Shown: in pieces, positions 1 through 14,090 of the stretch
Numbering within the stretch: the stretch's first letter is position 1
Layout of the letters: each line of letters begins with the position of its first letter
Translations under genes and position numbers: made by a program
NCBI RefSeq assembly: GCF_905475345.1
Contig: NC_066608.1
Span: 3,341,501 to 3,405,500, forward strand
From: Vespula vulgaris
Lineage: Eukaryota > Arthropoda > Insecta > Hymenoptera > Vespidae
DNA: 64,000 nt
Direction of reading: 5' to 3'
The notes under the pieces: model-generated
What the model was told of the DNA's origin: nothing
The model's input: only the letters and a program-made list of their open reading frames with translations
Databases searched by the model: none

Positions 1-188
1 TTCAGTTGCTGGGTAGGAGGATATCGAAGAGAATGGTGAACGAAGCGGAAAGATATCGTCCAGGAAGTATAGGAAACAGAAGAAGAGAATCGCTACTAAA
101 AACGATCTCGAGTTTCATTGCTTTAACACGAAAAGTAGCTACTATCGCGAAGGATAAGGTCAAGGGAAAGTTTCCGGATTTCCGATAG
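1..188 (+). CDS. Probable 3'-terminal coding exon of a plus-strand gene (partial)
   Basis: The frame is open from the window edge to a TAG at 186-188 and gives about 62 residues, strongly basic (GRRISKRMVNEAERYRP near the start, KDKVKGKFPDFR at the end). Bases 1-5 read ttcag, so a splice acceptor could put the exon start at base 6; otherwise the exon simply continues to the left. Two AATAAA hexamers follow within 300 bp and precede a T/GT-rich stretch, as expected for a terminal exon with a 3' UTR. I do not recognise the protein. The gene would converge on Shroom, which ends at 4184. A chance open frame of this length is possible in such sequence, so confidence is moderate. Confidence 0.45.
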   Translation, partial: QLLGRRISKRMVNEAERYRPGSIGNRRRESLLKTISSFIALTRKVATIAKDKVKGKFPDFR

Positions 189-500
189 TGACTAGAAACG
201 TATCAGAGATAAGTACTTACGAGATTATCGAGTCAATGCATAGTAATATTTGATCAAAAGTACGAAATGCAATTTAACGAGGTTGTGAATTGTATGGTGC
301 ATTTTGTTTTCATCTAGAATCTTTTTCTTATTTTAATTTTGTATTGTTGATCTATGGAAGTTTGTAAATTTGATGTGTACTCAGGAAATGTTTAAACGAT
401 GATGTTCCTCTTTAATCTTATTTAAATTTTTCTTAGTGGCTAATATATATTATTAAGCTAATAAAGTGATTAGTTGTAATAAACGTGGTTGTTTTTTTTC
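189..500 (+). terminator. Candidate 3' UTR and poly(A) signals of the left-edge gene
   Basis: AATAAA occurs at 460-465 and again at 478-483, followed at about 485-500 by a GTGGTTGTTTTTTTT-type GT/T-rich stretch. This is the usual animal cleavage and polyadenylation arrangement. Assignment to the left-edge gene rests only on strand and proximity. Confidence 0.4.
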
Positions 501-1410
501 TCGATCGATATGTTACTTGTATATGATATAATAGATTGGATATCTTTTTCGAGGAAACTGTTTTACCAACAGTTGATATATAGCGAAATGTATAAGTACT
601 TTTTATTTGTTAAGATTTTCAAGTAATTTACCATCGTAATGTATCTTATATAATAACATTTTTTTTTATATTATATAAATATGCGCACTTACTTATGTAA
701 ACAGGATTGATAAAGATATCGAATCGTTAGATATAAAAATTATTGATTATAATTTTAAAAATACTCAGTCGATAACAATAATTGCCGTGTAAAAGTTTCT
801 TTTGATAAAATTCTAGTTTTTCATTATGAATTATTGATAAGTCAACTTTCCGATAGAGATATTATTTAACGAGGAGGTGCATTTTTTTTCTTTTTTAGAT
901 AATTATAAAAGAATCATCAAATAAATCCGTAGGTAATAATTTTCAACATGTTATTTATTTCAAGCGAATTTGAGATAGGTAATTATCGTAATGATTCATT
1001 CCATAATACATTCGTATGCGATAATATTGTCGAATTAAACGACATCCTAACGTAGTCGCTTACAGTTGAGTGACGCAAGTGTATTGTGTACGTATAAACT
1101 GGTTATGGATATTCGCATCACGCAGAAGAATAATGTTTAATAATATGTACACAGTAAAAATGTAAAATTAATATTACTGACCTTAGAAACAATATAAACC
1201 TACGAATTAATGGAACGTTTCTTCTCGTAAAAAATAGATTTCCAGAGCACCATGTTTCGGATAATTTGTTATGTACAATTCTTATAGCTGCGCCGTACCA
1301 TGGCGTTATAGGGGTAAGAAGATTGTTCATCTTAATGCAACTTACTTCGTTTTCTTCTTATTCTTCTTCTTCCTCACATTTCTTCAAATCGAAGATGTGA
1401 ACTATCATTA

Positions 1411-1414
<4 letters not shown>

Positions 1415-1457
<43 letters not shown>

Positions 1458-1474
1458 TCTCTCTTTCTCTCTCT
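1415..1474 (+). repeat. (CT)n microsatellite
   Basis: About 60 bp of nearly perfect CT dinucleotide repeat, with a few CC or TT interruptions near its right end, followed by poly-T. Confidence 0.95.
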
Positions 1475-2218
1475 TCTTTTTTTTTCTTTTTTTTAATCGG
1501 TTAATGGCGAGATACTGCAGAATATTCTAATAACATGAAATTGCAAAAAAAATATCGAGAAACAAACAAGGAACAGAAACTGACTATTATGTCGGAAAAT
1601 TTTATGCCCTGTGCTCAGTCTTCGACGTTTTGAAAGAAGAAAATAAAAAAAAGATAGAAATAAAATTAAAAAAAAGAAAAATAAAACAAACAATCAAACA
1701 AAAAAAGAAAATCGCATTCCTGCATTGCTTGTAAAAACTTTTATAAATCGGAGTTTATAAAGAGAATATTTATGATTACGAGATAGGACTCCATCTCGGG
1801 ATCTTTGAATCTTCGGTAAATGTTTCATTAACGAAGCTCAAAAAACCGGAGGATGTCCTCGATTTCCTTTCGACAAATTTATTTTTCCGTATAGTCTCTT
1901 CTCCGTTCTCGGATTAATTTGAGGATGACCACCAAACGAGATCGATAACGGGGAAGATGAATGGGTCCATATTTAAAATCAAAGCAAACAGAAATGTCTA
2001 TTATGTCTGCGATCTAGCAACGAACGAGGCATAAAATTTTTCTCGATAACCGTTGTACCATGGAGGCTCGAAATCTATTCGTCCGTTAACGACGCATTTC
2101 TTTTCGAGAGTCCTTGGTCCGGTACTATAGAATAAGTAAAATCACAAGCGTCATAGGGATCCACGTGGAACCCCGTGGTTAGAACGAAACATAAAAAATA
2201 GTACTTTTTGTATAGGCA

Positions 2219-2300
2219 TTTTGTATGCGTGTACGTGTACGTGTACGTGTGTATGTGTATGTATACGCAGGCGTGTATACATATTTGTATCGTGTATATG
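2219..2300 (+). repeat. GT/TATG-rich simple repeat
   Basis: Imperfect alternation of GTGTACGTGT and GTATGTGTAT units. Low-complexity, with no coding signal. Confidence 0.8.
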
Positions 2301-3619
2301 CGTAGGTGTATATTTTTGTATTTATGAACGCGAACTCGTGTATGTAATTTTGATAATACGGTAGTATGTCCTGTGTATGCGCTTATATACTAAAAATCTA
2401 TATAATATATATATGTACATGTACAACGTCGCTTTATCTTTAAAGATACAACGTCGAAACGAGAAAAAACGTTTAGCGACGTGACGCGAAGCGTACGCTC
2501 TCCTTATACTCTTATATCACATATCGTATATAAGAAGGCAGCACGGGTATAGCATATTCATTTTCTTTCTTCCTTTTTTTGTTTCTTTTATTTTATTTTT
2601 TTTTCCTTTTCTCGGTTTTTTCCTTTCAAACGTCTTGCTTCTTCGTGAAACATACGCGAAATGTAAATGCTTACACCGAGCAGCGTGTAAAAGTTTCGAG
2701 CGCGTCAACGATATCTACTTACATTATTTCTTTCTGATTTTAATTCAGTTTAGTCAAGATCTCGTTTATATCGCTCTCCATTTCGCGCTATCAGACCTTC
2801 CGAGGAGTTAAAAACAATATTGCACCGAAGTCAAACACTGCGTGTTTCGTTCGATCGTATGTCGTCGACGACATATATTTCTTCTTTATCAAAAATAATA
2901 ATCAAATTTTTACATGGTACATATTAGGATTTTGATTGTTTCTATAATTCTCAATTATTTGATAACACGACAGAATTTTTCACAGATTTACGAATAATCG
3001 ATTAATACCATAATTATGTTCAGGTATGCGTGCGTACCCGTACAAGCGAAGCGATATCTTCAATCTTTCCATATGGTTACTTTCTTTCTCTTCTTTTTTT
3101 TCCTTTCTATATATGTATATATGTATATATACACATATACATATATATAGAAATGACAAAAATAACGAACGATCATTCGCTTACCTCATACATATTATCG
3201 AAAGAGGAAGGGATCAATTAAAGGTTTACATTTATATCTTCGCTTCGTTCGCTCTCTATATATATTTACATATCAAGTTTTTCACTTCTTTTTTTTTCTT
3301 TCTTTTTTCTCGTATCACTTTCGTGCGATTACGATGTCGCTTTCTCCTCGAGGCGAGATCTAAAGAAGAAGCTTCCCGTGTATCTTTTTTCTTTTTCTCT
3401 TTTTTTTTTCTTTCCTTTTGTTTATCCTCATGTTACCCTCTAATAAACTTATCGTTTAATAAAGTTAAGAGAAATATTATTCCTAGAGCGGATCACCAGG
3501 GAACACGGGGAGAAGATCGACGTGTAATCTTAAAAAGGACTAGGCGGCACTTGAGCATAGGCACTTGGCTCTCGAAGATCATAGAGATTTAGTCCGAACC
3601 TAAATTAATAAGGAAAATG

Positions 3620-4183
3620 TGAAACGATCGTTACAATGTTTTATTCTTGTTATTTTATCAAAGAAAGTTGACAAAATTAAATGGGCAAAAATTATACTCG
3701 TCATTAAATTTTTTATGCAATGTATGACTTTATATAATTGTATGACTCCATTGTTTTATAAAAATTTCTTATATAAAAGTTTCTCTATCTTTTTTACGTG
3801 AGAAAGAAATTTCGAAAATTTAAAAAAAAATTATTATTTTTTTTTTTCTTTCTTCTTCTTTTTTTTTAGATATATATGTATATATACATATATAGCCTTT
3901 ATATATCTATGCATTGCAATTGATATGGTCAATAATTAATAATATGATTGATCTTTGCTCGTTCACGTTGTTTTCCTTATAAGTTCATAGGTTCAGACTT
4001 CGATTCGGCATCGCACAGACGATGAATGAGGAGTCTCGTTCATTAATATTCTCAAGAAATATTCGAGTACTATCGTATCGCGACTTTTAAATACGATCGT
4101 TATACTTTACGAATATCTTACTTAAAATATTATTTTAATTTCGTACACGTCTCCATTAAAGTTCATCGTCGTTATTAATCGAT
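3620..4183 (-). terminator. Probable Shroom 3' UTR with poly(A) signal
   Basis: The first AATAAA on the minus strand downstream of the Shroom stop is at 3645-3640 (TTTATT on the plus strand), about 540 nt past the stop. The sequence between is AT-rich and non-coding. The true cleavage site could lie elsewhere; a transcript end was not visible. Confidence 0.35.
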
Positions 4184-4435
4184 TTAATCGATAGCTTCCT
4201 TCAATGCAGTCAACTGTTCCTCACCGAGCTTCACTTTGTCTTGAATCTCACGGGTATCCATTATCAGCTTAGCTTTCATGTTGATAAAATGTTGATAATC
4301 GGCAAATTCCTCGTCGTTTAAATATTTTGAAAGGATCGCTGAAACGTTGATGCTGCGCTTATCGATATTCGTCTTCAGAACCTTGGCTTCTTCCAGCTGA
4401 TCTATCAGCTTATCTCTCTTGCCCTCTAGTATTTT
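4184..4435 (-). CDS. Shrm: Shroom terminal exon: ASD2 C-terminal part and stop
   Basis: 252 nt, phase 0 in, stop TAA at 4186-4184, 83 residues. Begins KILEGKRDKLIDQLEEAKVL, has the conserved-looking LNDEEFADYQHFINMKAKLI stretch, and ends EIQDKVKLGEEQLTALKEAI then Asp. This matches the end of ASD2 in known Shrooms, where F-x-x-Y/F-x-x-F-[IV]-x-M-K and KLGEEQL are strongly conserved. No residues follow ASD2, as is usual for the family. Confidence 0.96.
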   Translation of the reverse strand, partial: KILEGKRDKLIDQLEEAKVLKTNIDKRSINVSAILSKYLNDEEFADYQHFINMKAKLIMDTREIQDKVKLGEEQLTALKEAID

Positions 4436-7400
4436 CTACGATCAAAAGAAATTATTTTAATCTAGTATGCAGATACATTGAAAACGATATCAAGGAATAC
4501 TTTGTATAAATCAAATTATCTTTTCTCATTTTAAAGAGAGATTTTCGGTTAACAAATTTTTTTTATTCTCTAGTTTTCATTTTAAGGATGAATTTTTGAC
4601 TTGTAAAAAACCATAATTCCCATGAATTTATTCTAACAAAACTATTAATAATTCTAAAATAAATTTTTTTGAACGGGATATAAAGACACTATTAACAAAA
4701 CTTGAAAATATTTCTTTTATTTTCATTTTTTTTTGTTATTTATTTAAAAGCATATAATTGTGTCGATATTTTAGTAATTGTTGGTGTACTGTATAACATC
4801 AGTCGTAGTCATTTTAAAGGTAAAGGTTTGAAAATTAGCCAATTTATGTAAAGAATATAACTATTAAAAGAAAATTAAAACAAAAAGAGAAAAAACTGAA
4901 ATAAAAATAGTTGGTGAAATAGTACAATTTTATTAATGTAAATTCGATTTTAGATTATTAATAACAATCTTAAAACAAAAAATTAATAAAAAATTAAAAT
5001 AGTAAATATAATTTCTGTAAAAGATTATAAGAAATTTCATGTATTTTTGATAAAGTTAATCGATTGATTAATCTTTGAGATATTCTACATGTCAAATTAA
5101 AAAGTGTAGTTTTCAAAAAAATATATTTATAAATGAACGAGGTCGAAAAACTAATCACGTGCACATTATCTTCTAGATAAGAAAGATTATCAAGATTAGA
5201 CAAGAAAGATGGTATTATTATTCAGGAGTATATAAGAGTTTCGAGATATATTTCGAATATTATTTGATACTATTGAATTTTAAAACATTTCACTGAACGG
5301 TCTCAATTAAACTTTGATAATTTTTCGAATATCATCTATTAACTTTAAGAACATATTTGTGAAACTTTATTTATGCAAAAATAAAAAACTGTATAATACA
5401 ATCTGTTTGAATACATTTACCGTTTTCGAATTGTACTATCAAACGAGTTATAATTTTATTAATTCTACCCCGTCCCTCTTTTTCTCTCTTTATAAACTTC
5501 ATCTTTAAAATTGTACAAAAATAAAAAATCGGTTCATTTCATCTGCTACGCGAGAATCTCTCTTTAATATCTCAATGATTTATTTATGTAGAAATTTGTA
5601 TGAAAAAAATACTATCTTATTGATGAAAAAGACATTACAACGAAAGTAATTAAAAAAAAATTACATTGCCATAATCTTTTTGTAAGAGATTGAATACAAA
5701 AGAAAAAAGAAACTAAATTTAATAAAAGAATGAAAAAGAAAAAGATAACCAGAAAGATTAAAAATTTTGATTTCGTGACGATTTCGTGCAATCGCGTGGA
5801 TTCGAAGGTTAATCAAATTCTTTAATATGAAGAAGAAATAACGGGATAGAAAATTGTAACGGGATAGAAAATCGTGAAGAAAAATGTCGTCCCATTTGAC
5901 AGGGAAAATACTCACTCTCTCCGCGTGATCGGCCGGCATACCATAAAGGGCGTTCTCAGCACGAGCCAATCTTCCACTAAGACTAAGAAGAAGGCTAGTA
6001 ATCTTGCCAACTTCCTCAACGTGAAGTCGATACTTGGACGCTTCAGCTGGTCTAGCTGCGGCGGAAATACGCATAGCTACGCGAGCACCGAGGGCTTCGT
6101 TTATATCTCCCTCCTCTTTAACAGCCTCTTGTTCAGCCCTTAGGACAACTAGTTTCTTGTCCAATCGCATCACGAGCTCTTCCTGAAACCCGAACGATCC
6201 CCTTCCTCGTTAATCGAAGAGTGAAACGAAACGGAATTTTGAGAAAGCTAAAGTCCTCCGCTTTTGCGGAAGAAGAATCGATCTCGGATCGAGATAAATC
6301 TAATGAGCAGAACGTGGGCGACCCATAAACTTTCCCCTATTGTCGTTGCTACCGTCTCTGTCCTTATATTCGTGACGTATAAACGAGAAATTGTCGAGTG
6401 TGTACATATGTATGTTCCTACACACACACATATATATATACACACATGTGTGTGTGTGTGTGTGTATAAACGTACGTACGTACATACACATATGTATATA
6501 CATACGTTTAGAAATAACGATGAAAGTCACAGTGATTCCCTTCTATCTCGTTAAGCCAAGTTTCACGGACAGATAGTAACGTATGGATTAAGAATAAAAA
6601 TTTTTTAATTACCTTCTTCTTTCTGAGATCCGAATTATCCGCTGTAACGACTGCCGTCGTATCTTCCGATCTCGTTGAATCATCGACGCTAACGTCTCGA
6701 GAATATCTCGTCAGAAACCTCGCTTTACCTTCGGACGTCGTGAAATATGTCGAAGTGGATGAAAGCGGGCTGCTCGGATCAGCTGACGATGGGGTTACAG
6801 GAACCGAAGGTATACTTTCGTGTCTAAAAGAAAAAGAGATTACGTTAATCTTCCAATTTTCTTTTTGTTCGTGTAAACGATAGAATCTTATATGATTTTG
6901 TTTCGCTTTTTTTTTATCTTTCATTTTCCAAGTAATCATTGTCAATATTTGTCCTTCATTATCGGAGTTCGATTATCTCTAAGAGACTAAAAAAAAATAA
7001 AAATCCTTCCGTGAGTAATCTCGATATCAAGAATAACCAATCGCGAATGTATACATAAGATGCATGAATCAGCGATCGACCAAGTGAATCTTTGCTTGAA
7101 TAAAGAGAGAAAAAAAAGGTTTACGAGCGGAGATGAAATCATCGAGCGACGTAGAAGGAGCGTAGATCCTTTGAAGTCATCTTTTTTTTTTCTTTCCTTT
7201 TCTTTTATTTTTTTTTTCTTGTTTTCATATACCAAGCTATGAATTCATTTATGACGCGGAAGCGAATAATTGCGTAATTTTTGCGGCTCGTTTAATAAAG
7301 GAAAAATGTGTTATATTAAAAACCAAGTACTACTCGGAACGCATCTGTTATCGTGCGAACACGTACGATAGTAAATCGTAGACATTGCTCGTTTTTCTTA

Positions 7401-8712
7401 ACGCGAATCTATAAAAGAGGAGAAAGTGATAAAATGAAAGAACGCGTTTGTATCTTGTTAACGCCACGAATGTGCTTTTTCCATCGATGACAAATTGCTG
7501 TCGATGCCATCGCACACTATAGCCGATTACGTCTCGTTCGTTTCGCACGTTTCGTGATCGGTATAAGCTAATGAGAAGCGGAAGAGAATTCCGAAGTACC
7601 AAAGCGAGTACATTGAATATTTTATTATCACCTCGAAAGCATTCTAATTTTACTAACGTGAAAGTAACAAGCCGAGAGTTGCAACGGATTTCGAAATAAC
7701 GCGAGTCATTTTGTTATTCGAGCTGATTATCGTGACTACGAAATGCGAGCACAGTTCGAAGTAATTTCTGTTTACAAAGTTTCAACGATGATATTATTAA
7801 CACAACATTATTGACACATATTAACACATTATTCATTGTATCTGCAACAAGTAAATACGATTTATCAGCTAGGTTTATGATCGAATTAAAATCGTTATTT
7901 AAAATAAAGAGAATTTGGAAAAATTGATGATATACGTCTATGAAAATTATAAGCAAACGTTATTGAATGTAATAAACGATGTTATAGGTATAATAACGGC
8001 TTATACGATTTTATACTTTAATCATTACGTTGCATGTACAAACACGAGTATACACGTGTCAACAATGTGTTAAGGTCAAATAGAAACGACACTATTGATA
8101 ATATTCGAGCTACAATGCGATACTTCTCCGAACGTTTCCTCTCCATTTTTGTGCACGGTTGTCGAACTTGGCACGGATACGACAAGCACTACGATTGGCC
8201 GCAACGATGCTACCAACTATCCATTCAAGACTGGCAAATAATATGATATCTAGACAACAACCACCGAGTAGTCGCTGCCTGACAATATCATTTATGGTCG
8301 CTTACGCAACAATCTTGTGCTCATAGTACTTTCTCCTTAAGCATGCCGGCGGAAGTATTGTCCTCGAATAATCCAGAGAGAGACAAAGTAAGAGAAATAA
8401 AAAAGAAGAGAGAGGGAGAGAGAGAGAGGAGAGATGAGATGAAATCGTAAAGTACGAGAAGAAACGATTTTTTATCGATTGAAGGAATTAGAAAAAACAA
8501 AGTTCATATATATTCCGTGTTCAGTCAATATTAATCCTCTATAATACGAATTTTCTTTTGAGAAAAAATTGAAATAATATGAAAATAATAATTCTCATTT
8601 ATTTAATTGTATATTATTTATATATAATATTCATATTATTCAATTTTTTTTATAGAATCCATAAAAAATTATATATAATTTCAAATAAGTATGATATAAT
8701 TATATTTATTAT

Positions 8713-8756
<44 letters not shown>

Positions 8757-11700
8757 CATAATATATATTATGTATATATTACACATAATATGTATTATAT
8801 ATACACATAATATAATATAATTAATGAAATGTGTAATTTCAATGTTACATCGCATTATAGAGAATTAGTTTAGAAAAGCATTCAGTTAACTATCCGATTG
8901 AGAGGATGAAATTTCTGCCGATAGGAGGGGAGAGGAGGGAAACGATGGAAAGAAATAGAAAGGTTAGAATTCTCATGGAAATCAAGAGAAATCGCATCTC
9001 GAATCGACGCTACCGATCGATCATGCTGTGTGCCGTTCGACGAACTCTCGATAAACGACAATTAAATTCCGGCGTTAATGGAGAGTCATTAATGATGCTC
9101 GGCAGGAATCCTGCTGTGTCTACGCCCACGTAAACGTCACTCGTCGGTATAATAAAGAATCATTATGTGTGCGTTCGCTTGGCAGGCAAGAGACAGCAGC
9201 ACGCGATGTTTCCAAGAGCACGTGCCGAGATCGTCTTCTTCCTTTTCCTTTTTATTTCATTGCTTCTGCTTCCTTCTAGCCGCGGGATATCGTGAACACG
9301 GAGAAAATTTCCATCCTTGGCACCGTTCCAAAAGAGCGAACGGGAATCGTCTATAGGGTTTATCGTGATCGCTTACGGTGATTAATTACGCTCGAATGGT
9401 AACGTCGATCTTTAAAGTTTCTTTAAAAGCAATTGGGCTTAAGAGTATCACAAAATGATTCTCTTTATCCAAGTGAAAATCAAAGATCTTAAGAGTTGCC
9501 GCGATCTAACGGCAGGATCATTCGAAGTAAGGCTTTGAGCTCATTGAAACTAATTAACGCATTTAGCTATGTACGTACGTACGTACGTACGTAGGTATGT
9601 ATATAGAGGTATGTATACGTAAGTACAACCGGTCGAACTTTAATAGGAATTCGGTAGAAAAAAAAAACTCTCCATAGTGAGAGCGTACCGATAAAAAACC
9701 GATACCGAATCTTTATTAGCGGTGTAAAAGATACATTCCACCTATATATACAGTAACACCAAATGCTCCTATCACGATGTCCATAAATTTTCTACCGCTA
9801 ATTGCGAAAGCAGAAGAAAAATTTTTCAACTAATTTGATTATCAATTGTGTTACGTTGCATTCTATTTCCTTCATACATACGTATATACGCGTATACTGC
9901 TACTATTATTGCTATTACTATTACTGCTACTACTATACAACTACTATCACCGTAATTATCATTATATTATTATTATTGTTATTGAATATGTTTGTAGTTC
10001 AAACAGGTTCCTTACTCTTTAAGTTATCCTTACTCTTCAACGATCATGTTATATTTTGTAAACAGATACGTTCCTACTATAGCATCAAAATTATAATAAA
10101 CCAACATATTGTGAAAACAAAACTGATTAAATTTAAATCTACGCAAACATTCAATGAAAAGCTGTCATTTTAGAATTTAAACGTTTCTTTCCTAATATCC
10201 TATAGAGATATCCCTATATCGCCGAGTTCTTAACGCTAGAAGGAAAAATAAACCAGCGTACGTAAGTACATACATATACGTAGAAATCGCAACTAGTCAC
10301 GTTTAAATTTAGAAACAAGTACGAAGAAAACTTGTTACTTTCAGGAATCGATCACATCCGTTGATAAATATCGATTGACAAAGAAACAATAAGTAGGATA
10401 TAATTGCGATGTAATTTATGAAGAATTTATTCTTTCGAAATTACTAGACGAAATTACTTATTAAATATTTTTATTAAGATTTTAATAAATAACTCACTTT
10501 TTCTCATCGTCATCTGCATTCACAACGCAAGAGGCCATCGACTCCTCAAGGGAGAGTCGCTGCCTCGGTCTTGACTGCAAGGTCGCTTCCACCCTAAAGA
10601 GACCGGAAACGTAGTCGGTGGGTTTCTTGTGCTCCGGCACTGGAACTGATAAGAAAAGAATAAAAAAAAAAAAGAAAAAATGAGTTGAGTCGAGCAAACA
10701 GTCAGTTTGAAATAAGGGAAGGGAGAAGGTTTCGCTTCGCGCTCTCGCTCCCTTTGTTCGTTCAGTGTTTCACGCTCGAGAAGTTTACGCGCGTACTGCA
10801 TAGAAGCCATAAAGAGACGGGGACTGTTGCATCTAGTATCACGAGTACGAGTACGAGTGCGAGCACGCGAGAAAGAGAGAGAGAGCAATGACGTATAATT
10901 GAATAACGCGACCGGGGTCGTTGATTCGTTTAACGCTTATTAAAATAAAGGGTCGTCGCTCTGGTGCCACTAATACTACGCGTCATTTCTCCTCCCCCTC
11001 TCCCCTCCTCCCTTATCACTTACTCGCTCTAACGCGTAGTACACGTGTACGAAGCTCGATCAATTATCCTACGTACTATTATATATATGTAGACAACAAC
11101 ATAACACGATATGTATACATTACCGAATGAAAGTATAATAAGCTAAAGAAATTTTCTAAATTTAATCAATGATAGATATAATCAATAATTAATGTTTATT
11201 TTATTATATTGAGAAGAGTATAATCGAAAATTAACGATTTTTCTATATATCCAAATAAATTTGTTGATAAACGAAATAATATAGCACGTAGTGTATTTAC
11301 TGTTATGTTATAATCGTTAAATCTTTGATACGCATAAACGTATTTGATTCTTTTTTATAACGTTCGTTGTAGTTGTTGTTTGAAATATAAATTGTTTATA
11401 AGCGCGTAATAAATTAATCGAAGATTCAAATAATACTTGCATTAAAGAAACGTAAATGTTGTATTTCGTGTTTAAAAATTAATCCAAGTAAAAAAAGTTA
11501 TATATAATTTATTGAAAAATGCGAGTAAACATGGCCTGACCTTCGTTATTATCTTTTGGCGATAAACGTAAAATTATACGAACAACATTGAAAGCAATAA
11601 AGAGGCACTGATGTAACGCGTAGGTAGATTATACCGAAGCCGAACAAAGGACATTATTACGAGCCCCGTAGACTAATCGACTTAACTTCTATAATATCTG

Positions 11701-14041
11701 TATGGGTAAAACGAGAATAGAATTTGTTCGAAATAAGTTTTACCTAGAATGGGGACCAATTTGTCGTTCGGACTTAGTTGACTGGCGAGATCTCTGCTGA
11801 GTTCTTCGCACTCGATCTCCTCCGGTAATTTTTTCCTCGGTTCCGGTAGAAGAGGTTCCTCTTGTTTGACAACGTTTTGTTCTGCGGTTTGTTCCATGAG
11901 ATCGGTCTGTGATGCCGCGTCACTGGTAGCCGCGTTAACTCTGAGAACTACTTCGGTACGTTGTACCAAAGTCAAGCCTTCAATGCCAGGTTGAGGAGAG
12001 ACGCAAGGAGAAGTGGTTGATGATGAAGGTTTCTTATCTTGTTCATCGACGGGTGAGTTTCTAGGTGAGGACGAGGTGGAGGATTTGGATACACTTGAGA
12101 TCGAGGATGACGACGACGAGGACGATGATGATGAAGACGAAGACGAAGACGAAGAGGAATTCGAAGAGAATCTACTTCCCGTCGATCTTGATTTTGAACT
12201 ACTGGACGATCTCTCCGTTCTCTCTGTTCTAGGATTCTCGGTTTCTCTCGTTTGGCACGAACGCTGATTCGATGATTGACCAGCAGAATTGGATCCGTTC
12301 CAAGAGACTGTACTATCCGTTTGAGTTGGACTCGAAACTTTCCTTTGATCGGTGGAGCCTTCCTCTCTAGTTGGGGAATTCGGTGTACTCTTGGTTGGTG
12401 TTCCATAAGTCAAGATTCGAGGAGATGACGTGGGATCGGTCGATCTACCGGAAGAGGAGGAGCTCGAACAGCTTCCGGATCTTCGTGGGATTGCTCCTCT
12501 TGGACTTCCTCTTTCCGGAGATCTTGGTGGTGAACTACTTGGCGGTGGTGGTTTGTCATGATGAGACATCGATTCTACCGCTTTCTGAACGACAACATTT
12601 TCCTGTCCTCTCGACCAGCAATTACCCGTCATGTTGGTAATCGTAGTAGTCATCGAGGAGGTCGTCGTGCTTACCGTGTACGAGCACATTGTACCGGTCG
12701 ATGTACTTCCTCCATTGGATCGTTTCTCGTTCCTACGGTTCAGTAGTTCGATATTTTGCGAGGTCATTTCGATCGTTGCGCTTCTTTCGCGGAAGAAATC
12801 CTCACCGACTGCTGGTTGAGAACCACTGTCCACATTACGAAGTTGTTTCTAGAAAAACGAAACAAAAGTACGTTCTAGTATAGTGTTTACGTTTAAGAAT
12901 AAGATTACCATTAATTATTGGATTGTCCGGAATGTTACTATTGTCTCTACATGCGTATTGAAACATATACGTAAAAGTATTAGCTTCTGCCTACAACTGT
13001 ATTGAATCCAAAAATTATAACAAGTCTTTATTAACTGTACATTTTAAACGTCTTTATTAACTGTACATTTTACGTTTTAAACTATACATTTTATCTTGTT
13101 AAATTTTGTGATTTATTCCTGAATAACAATGTTATGATCCGAAATATTTTACCTCTCTGTTTTCTGACAAGGGCTCGCAACTGGCAGCTAATTTTCTACG
13201 TTCTCGTTCCAATTGTCTGTTTCTATCGTTGAGAACCTCGACGCTTTGGGGAGACAATCGTTCTCTTCGTTGCTCATAATCGTGCCTCTTTTCCTGATAT
13301 CTTTTCTCTTGGTGATGATGATGGTGATGATGATGATGTCGATCCTCTAGGTTGTCATTGTTGTTGTTCTCATTGGTACGTGTTCTAGCGTCAGCGATTT
13401 GAAGTTTCTTAGTTAATTCATGAGATAATTTTCCAATCGATTCGACGGAGTGTTGATGCTGTTGGTTCGCTTTTTCTTCTAGTCGATGATGAAGAGCATC
13501 GACACTATGGGATTTGGCAAGTTCGTGTGATTGTTGTTGTTGCTGTTGTTGTTGATGACTATTATGATGATGATGATGATGGTGCTGTAATGGATGATGT
13601 GGCGTGACACGTAGCAGAACCGGATCATCGTGATCCCGTGGAGGTGGCCAATCTTCTAAACGAGAGGTCGGAGACATCGTTCTTTTGTAGCTACCCTCGC
13701 TATCAGGGGCGCCACGTTCTCTTCTATACGCCAAGTAAGAAGCCTTTGATTGGCTTCTGAAAAAAAAGACAAACGTAAAACTGGATTAGTCAGGATTTTC
13801 TCGAAGATTTAAATATCCAACAATGCTATTAGATTTAACGATTTGTGCTTAGTGAATAATTATTTTCAAGTATTACTTTATCTTCTTTTGTTAGTTATTT
13901 TTAAACAAATAATATTTCTTAAATAAATGGAATAAAACTTTTTGATCAACTTATTTCAACGTGTACTCTTCTAATCTTCTATAAACTTATTTTTGTTAGT
14001 CTCTACAAAAAAAAATATATATATATATAGTTAAAAGAAAA

Positions 14042-14090
<49 letters not shown>

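Larger units (their letters stand above)
501..3619. other. Intergenic, AT-rich, no supported gene
   Basis: No exon-like segment is supported here. It contains a CT microsatellite (1415-1474), a GT/TATG-rich stretch (2219-2300), many poly-T runs and TA repeats near 3110-3150. A 188-codon plus-strand frame at 3026-3592 is made largely of poly-pyrimidine and TATA tracts (F/S/Y/I-rich) and is judged accidental. Confidence 0.6.

Noticed and set aside
3026..3592. 188-codon plus-strand open frame
   Set aside because: Built mainly from poly-T, CTTT and TATA tracts; composition F/S/Y/I-rich with no domain. A second frame overlaps the same region.
12013..12267. Acidic (Asp/Glu-rich) plus-strand frame of 84 codons
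   Set aside because: It is the antisense of the Shroom poly-Ser exon.
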